Positions 58,803 through 64,000 of a DNA stretch of 64,000 bases are shown in pieces. The notes below the pieces were generated by a model that saw only the letters and a program-made list of their open reading frames with translations, did no database searches and was not told the DNA's origin. Position numbers and translations under genes: made by a program. The stretch's first letter is position 1. Every line of letters begins with the position of its first letter. Source of the stretch: Hyparrhenia diplandra (Eukaryota > Streptophyta > Magnoliopsida > Poales > Poaceae); assembly GCA_015847255.1 (NCBI GenBank), contig JADLZK010013183.1:95375-159374 (forward strand), read 5' to 3'.

Positions 58803-61616
58803 AAAGCCTCCTAAACATGCCCTTAACATCTTGACCGCAGACACGGAAAACTTTTACCCGTAAAACGGAGACGCATTTATGTGGGCTCCCATTTATGTGA
58901 CGCGCACCCATCGTTGGCCACGCACTGCCCCAAAGAGGAAGAAGTCACGAAATTTTACTTCACTCCAGTGAGGGAGCTCCCAAATTCTCTTAATGGACAT
59001 CGACTATGGGGACCCACTTCGCATTATTTCAATTTCTCACCATCACGGAATAGAATATCAGAGGAGGAGAGAGGTTCAATTGGCGTGGTGGAGCGAGGAG
59101 GGAAATGAAACTTCCATTGAAGAGAGCCAAATGAAACGCTTTCATAAAGGTTCGAGTCACCGAAGCGGCAATGGGCGCTAAAGTATGAGCCCCGTAAGGA
59201 GGAAAGAGGTCATTGGCGAGCCGGAGCCAGTGGCCACAACCGAGAGGAGTGCCGGGCGGCGGAGGGAGCTAGAAGGGCTCGCCCCGTAGAGCAGCTCGCC
59301 AGGACAAGGTCGCATACTACTTCTTGCTCCTTGATCTAACGGGAGGAAGCGTGGCCATGGTGGCGTAGTTTCGCGGTTCCATATGATGTAGGAAGCAAAA
59401 AGTCAGATGGGGGCGAGGGGTGACCTAACAAATTTGTTGGGTGAAGGGTGAATTTTGTTGGTCCCACAAATTTGGGTTTTATAGTAGGGCGATCTTTGGA
59501 GTTGATTTCACCCAAAACCCCATAAACTATGGGCCTCAAGTAGGGAGCCTGTTGGAGTTGCTCTTAGAATGAAGTTTTAATTTTTCGACATATAGTTAGG
59601 CTAATTGTTAGTAAAAAATAAGTTTGTCCACTATCAGGTTCGCGGCGGATAAGTGGGTCCATGCGATGCAACGCACCTTGGGTGTTTCCTTCAGCGAGTA
59701 ATAGGTTAGCGAAAGTGCGTGTCGAGTGGAAACCCTGGGCTCATTGCATATTTATGTGAAAGCCCCCATGTATCAACATTTTTCTCTTCTTAACACGAAA
59801 CACAAATCTTTGCATGATTGAGAAAAAATATGTGCATACCTCATATTCAGGGATGGAGGGAGTAATAATTAATTCTCTCGTCTATCAATATATTTGCCTG
59901 GCATAATCCTGTTAGCAGTTTTTATTATTAGTTAATTATAATCACTATCAATTAGTGTATTCATGTTGATGGAGTTAGTATAAGATCCTGTGGTTGTAAT
60001 AATGCTAAAAAAGGGACTAACAGAATCGACCTGGGAGTTAATCTGATGAAAGCATTGTCAACCTTAGCGCTTGTGCCGGAAATATAACAGTTCTTAGAGG
60101 TGCTCTCTTTGTTTTTGTTTTTTTTAAAAAAAAAACTAGTATAAGATTTATGTGTAGTCTGATAAAGCCACAATTTGGGGTCTGTGTCCCTAAAAACCGT
60201 ATGTTAACTTAGCCTGTGTGCCCTAAACCTGTTGAGAAACAGTGCTTGCTCTGCCGTAACCGGGAATGTATCTGAACTAAATCTGATGATCATATGGTAA
60301 TGCATTCGCAGTGGGGATTGCTCTCCCAACCTCTACAAAAAGGTGGAGGTGGGTGTTGTTGTTCGGTGGTACTGAGGAATGGCAAAAGATACATAGAATC
60401 AAGTTTAACTGGTCTCAAATGAAAATGAAACTTACCGAATTAGCATATCCTCCATCAGCACAAGTTCAGGTAACCGACATGCACCAGTTGCCCAAATAGT
60501 GACTGCGATGATTGATGGGTAACTATTAGTAAAACCACAAATCTTGACACTGAACCATGTACCTGATTGAGCAGCGAACTGAATTTTATACCAACAAAAA
60601 ACAGAGGATGGCCAAAAAGCAGGAGGATGACCATTCTTCATCCGCAATTCTTCTTACAAAAGCGGCAGTAGACCTTTTTTCTCTTAAAATGGGAAACCAG
60701 AAGGATCCAGTGCTCGAACTGTCAGACATTCAGGAATTCGGAAATAGCAAACCACAAGGCATCATAAAAACCAGCCTATTTCGTTCGGCTGCTTGAATAA
60801 ACATACAAAGCCAGTAAAAACATGAAGCATATACCTTGCACCACCATAGGCCGGTACAACACTAAGCTTGCAGTGTAAGCTTGGAACTGTCTAATCGCGA
60901 ACCGCTGAGTCTGTTACCCAGGGCAACTCTCCTTTTGGCAGAGGGGCAAGAGCAGAGCTATGGCTTCTCATGCTTCCTGCCAGAAGAAGCCCTGAAACTG
61001 GACAGCTTAGGCATTCCATTTCTGGCCATCTAAACAATGAGTCCTTTCCCATTGTTTTATGCTCACTGTGGGGCTGCGGCATTTGCAATGGCAATATTTA
61101 TATAGTGAACATATCGCCCGACAAGACATGTACTTGATGATTTTTGGAAGGGTTTTTAAGCCATGGATATCTCTTGGCATCCAACATCTCCCTTTCCCTT
61201 TTGCCTTCAATGGTTTTTGTCCCTCTGAAGTTCTCACCCCCACTATCGGATTCCCTTTCTCGTTCGAGATCGAGACCCCTTCTTTTGGCAATTGGCACTA
61301 GCCACAAAAACACTAACATCTGCTGATTTTTCATTTTTACTAAGAGATACCGACTGTTCATTATAATGTTTGACTACACAGTACAATTAGTGATGCTGCC
61401 ACACTTAAGTATGACATGCAGACATACCTACTAGTAACTGGAATGTATTTATCCATTAGTATTTAAAGATACAATTTTATTATATTATATATCGTTAATT
61501 TATCTAACTTTATTTATAAAAAGAATCCTATGTAGACTGTGAGCGTCTTTCTTTCAAATGTTTGAACCAAGAACAAGTTACAAAATCGATAATTGGGGAG
61601 GGAGGGGGTATGAAAC
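58803..61616. other. Intergenic, nothing recognised
   Basis: A Stowaway-like end (atggagggagtaat) sits at about 59851 without a clear partner. Elsewhere no domain or splice-consistent exon was found. In particular, I could not find the 3' exons expected for the SPX-MFS gene to the right. Confidence 0.35.
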
Positions 61617-63831
61617 CTTCACAGATGGAGTTAGCAATCTGTATGCTGAAGCAATTGATGTTGCTGGTTCATGAGAGCTTTCTGAGGTCACTTCAGTATC
61701 ATCATTGTCTTCTGAGTTCTCCTCCTGCCTTTTGTTCTATACCTAGAAGCAATGGTTGAGCTAGACCTTCCTCCAAGTTAGAATTTCCTTGGTGACCTGT
61801 TTCCATAAGGAAATAAACATCTCAGAAAAAGTTCCTGACAATGGTAAACATACACATCCTTATTGTACAATAAGGTTTGATTCGAGTATATTCATGAATT
61901 CAAAACAAAACATGTTGCCATTTTCGGTGTATTGTTAGCTTAGCAGATTCTGATGGCTGGCCGTTGGAAGGCCGGGCTTTTGGTGAGAGTGTCTCTGGGC
62001 TCCTCGAATGTAAGCCACAGCAGCCATACCAAAGTAAAATAGTCCAAGCAATGCACGCTGGCAATCCAAAGGCAGTAGTGCTCTGATTGTGCAAAGTGAG
62101 CGAGTGCATATCGTCTGAATTTAATCTGGAGAAAACCAGCAAGAGGCGAGAGGGCCACATGACATGCCAAGAGCACTAGCACTAGCGAAACCGGCAGAGG
62201 CTTGCCCTTTGGCCTCATCTTAGAGGAAGAGCACACAGTCACTAGCCATAGCGACGGTTCACTGCTTTCGCAGTGTGAGCCTAACCCTGCACATTACATG
62301 TTGGCAGCTTCCTGGATCACAGATGCACCTTCAGAAAATCAAGAACCTTATATATAGGCCAAATTACTATCCCAAAAGGGAGGTAGGGATAACTAGTTAA
62401 ACTCAATACAGGAAATGGAAAAGCAGATATCTAATGCCAGTCTTAGAGGCTTAAAAATCCTACATCTCTCGTGTATGAAGCTAAGGGCAGCTTCCATTTT
62501 GTTTTGTATTCCAACAATATATAATATTCTAGAATATGCCCTCAGCTTAAGGATCCCTCAACTACCTGCATTTGTCATCCCTAGTCCTAGCGATTTTCAC
62601 CCAGATCAATTCACAAGCTTAGCAAAACATAAATGAAAGCCCGATTGTAAAAGTGCGCACCCACACTCGCAGTCAGTCCAATCAGGAGAAGTATTAGTGA
62701 ATTCAGATCATATGCCAATGCATACAACAGGGTTTCAAGAAACAGCATAATGCTACTGAATACAAGAGGTTTTGAAGCCAGGACTTATTCTTGACCAGGC
62801 ACTGAAGTAGACTGAGGAGAACACTTGAGCTACTGCCATAGATCCAATAATCACACCACAGACAGTTGCAGCAGCTCCAAGGAAACTTACAGCATAGTCA
62901 TCTGCAGTCGCACAGTGAGTATATGTGCCCACCATGCCAAAGGAGATAGTGTTCACTGGAACGTTAAGCATCAGGGACATGCGAGGTAGTGAGAAACTAC
63001 ATTGATCATGCCCAGCAAGATCCTCCGACCCAGCTTTGTGTGCATCTTCCAGGACAATGAGCGAGTGCTGTCCCAAAAGAATTGCATAAAATTACGTGGC
63101 ATGCGTGAGAGCGAAGCTGTATGCCGCATGGTTTTACTTGGTCTATAATAGGGTCCTGAATATATAGCAAAGAAAAAGGTGTCAAATCAAACCCTAGTTC
63201 ATGTGGAAATATAATTGATGCAGTTCTGAGATCAGAAAGAGCACCTTTCAAGGTTTAAATTTATAAATTGTCAGCAAAAAAGTTTTTGGAACTGAGAATG
63301 GAATAGTAAAAATAGAATACCTTCAAGGTAACTGCCGGACGGTCATACATGGATACAAAGCTTCCTTCTATGATGTTGCAGATATTCAAGGTTGCGCGAT
63401 AATGCACCTACAACAGCTACAATTCCCTGCATCCATAGGAGTGCATGGTATTACTTTAACATCAAGAAAAGTGAAAAAGGCAATGGTCACTAAAGATGCA
63501 ATATGCATGAAATTACCACTTGCTTAAAGACTTGCTGAAGCTGAGAATAAGGATGATTTGAGCGAGTGGTGACATAATAATCAGTGAACTTGTAGCCAAA
63601 GCGTTTATCAAATTTCTTTAGTATCTTGCGTATACCAGTAGCATTCCAAATCAACAAAGCGGAGAAGCTTTATGAGATCAAGCCCCGACTTCTCTGTATG
63701 CATCATGTAGCTGATAAACTTGCGATAGGTCATACTCTTCTAGAAGAACAATGCGTTTATCTCCCAATTCCTCAATCCTACTGGCAAGATGGCCTTTGTT
63801 GTTGTAGCAGAAAAAGCACGATCCTTTCAAT
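61617..63831 (-). pseudogene. SPX-MFS vacuolar phosphate transporter relic, 3'-truncated, running off the right edge
   Basis: Intact SPX-MFS (PHT5/VPT-type) proteins sense inositol pyrophosphate through the SPX domain and move phosphate into the vacuole. Readable pieces, 5' to 3', are as follows. 63517-63831 is SPX (HLASRIEELGDKR, YREVG, KILKKFDKRFGYKFTDYYVT). 63321-63426 carries GALSRNLEYLQ and MYDRPAVTLK. About 62640-63155 carries DPIID, TADDYAVS, GAAATVCGVIIGSMAVAQVF and ALAYDLNSL. About 61945-62290 carries AVNRRY, QASAGF and FEEPRDT. 61617-61796 carries EGLAQPLL, EPATSIASAYRLLTPSVK. Every exon has frameshifts, and conserved stretches carry several substitutions. The exons after TPSVK (the second half of the MFS domain) were not found. 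The first SPX exons would lie beyond 64000. Confidence 0.72.
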
Positions 63832-64000
63832 CTGGAGTAAAGATTCACAAGTGTGTTTAGGCTCACAATTAAGAAAAAGTATCCCAATTCACTAAGTTTG
63901 TGCGTATGACACTGTTCCAGTCCCCACAAGGCTACAAGTTACTACTGACAGAATAAACATGACGGCTTCAAATCTTATATTATGATCATTTCAAGGAAAG
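63832..64000. other. Right edge, presumed intron of the SPX-MFS relic
   Basis: No coding match. The acceptor cag sits just before the exon that starts at 63831 on the minus strand. Confidence 0.35.

Noticed and set aside
1..64000. tRNA, rRNA or organelle-derived inserts
   Set aside because: No tRNA-like or rRNA sequence was recognised by eye. A covariance-model search would be needed to exclude degenerate copies.

Overview
The window is plant nuclear DNA, almost certainly from a grass and possibly a panicoid one. The evidence is GC-rich single-exon or few-exon genes set in AT-rich spacers, many Stowaway- and Tourist-type MITEs, a Helitron with the usual grass termini, and a large nested retrotransposon. 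The species cannot be fixed from sequence alone.

Layout: a MITE inserted in a small minisatellite (0.1-0.5 kb); a TIR element with a GC-rich core (1.2-2.35 kb); a GT47 exostosin-type glycosyltransferase on the minus strand (3.46-4.89 kb); a nested repeat block (7.06-25.4 kb); a second GT47 gene on the plus strand (26.7-28.6 kb); a Helitron (29.28-32.02 kb); a tandem pair of CYP704-family cytochrome P450 genes on the minus strand (33.3-35.2 and 37.8-39.7 kb); repeat-rich spacer (39.7-49.4 kb); a subtilisin-like protease on the plus strand (49.46-51.79 kb); a six-exon copper chaperone for superoxide dismutase on the minus strand (52.06-55.71 kb); more MITEs and a long-TIR element; and a partial, decayed SPX-MFS vacuolar phosphate transporter on the minus strand running off the right edge (61.6-63.8+ kb).

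The nested block contains a 10.8-kb LTR retrotransposon with about 4-kb LTRs and no recognisable gag or pol (LARD-like). It also has a 2.77-kb inverted repeat with 0.9-kb arms. The whole block appears to sit inside an older Stowaway-like MITE.

The genes do not form one pathway. From memory, the set SPX-MFS, CCS, subtilase, CYP704 and exostosin-like resembles a rice chromosome 4 long-arm segment, so this looks like a conserved syntenic block expanded by transposons.

All six long, otherwise well-conserved genes (two GT47, two P450, subtilase, CCS) are broken only by isolated 1-nt indels, mostly in G/C or A/T runs. In each case the corrected exon length is a multiple of three and gives a normal protein size. 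The simplest reading is uncorrected assembly error, so these genes are called CDS rather than pseudogenes. The SPX-MFS copy also carries substitutions and lacks its 3' half, so it is called a pseudogene.
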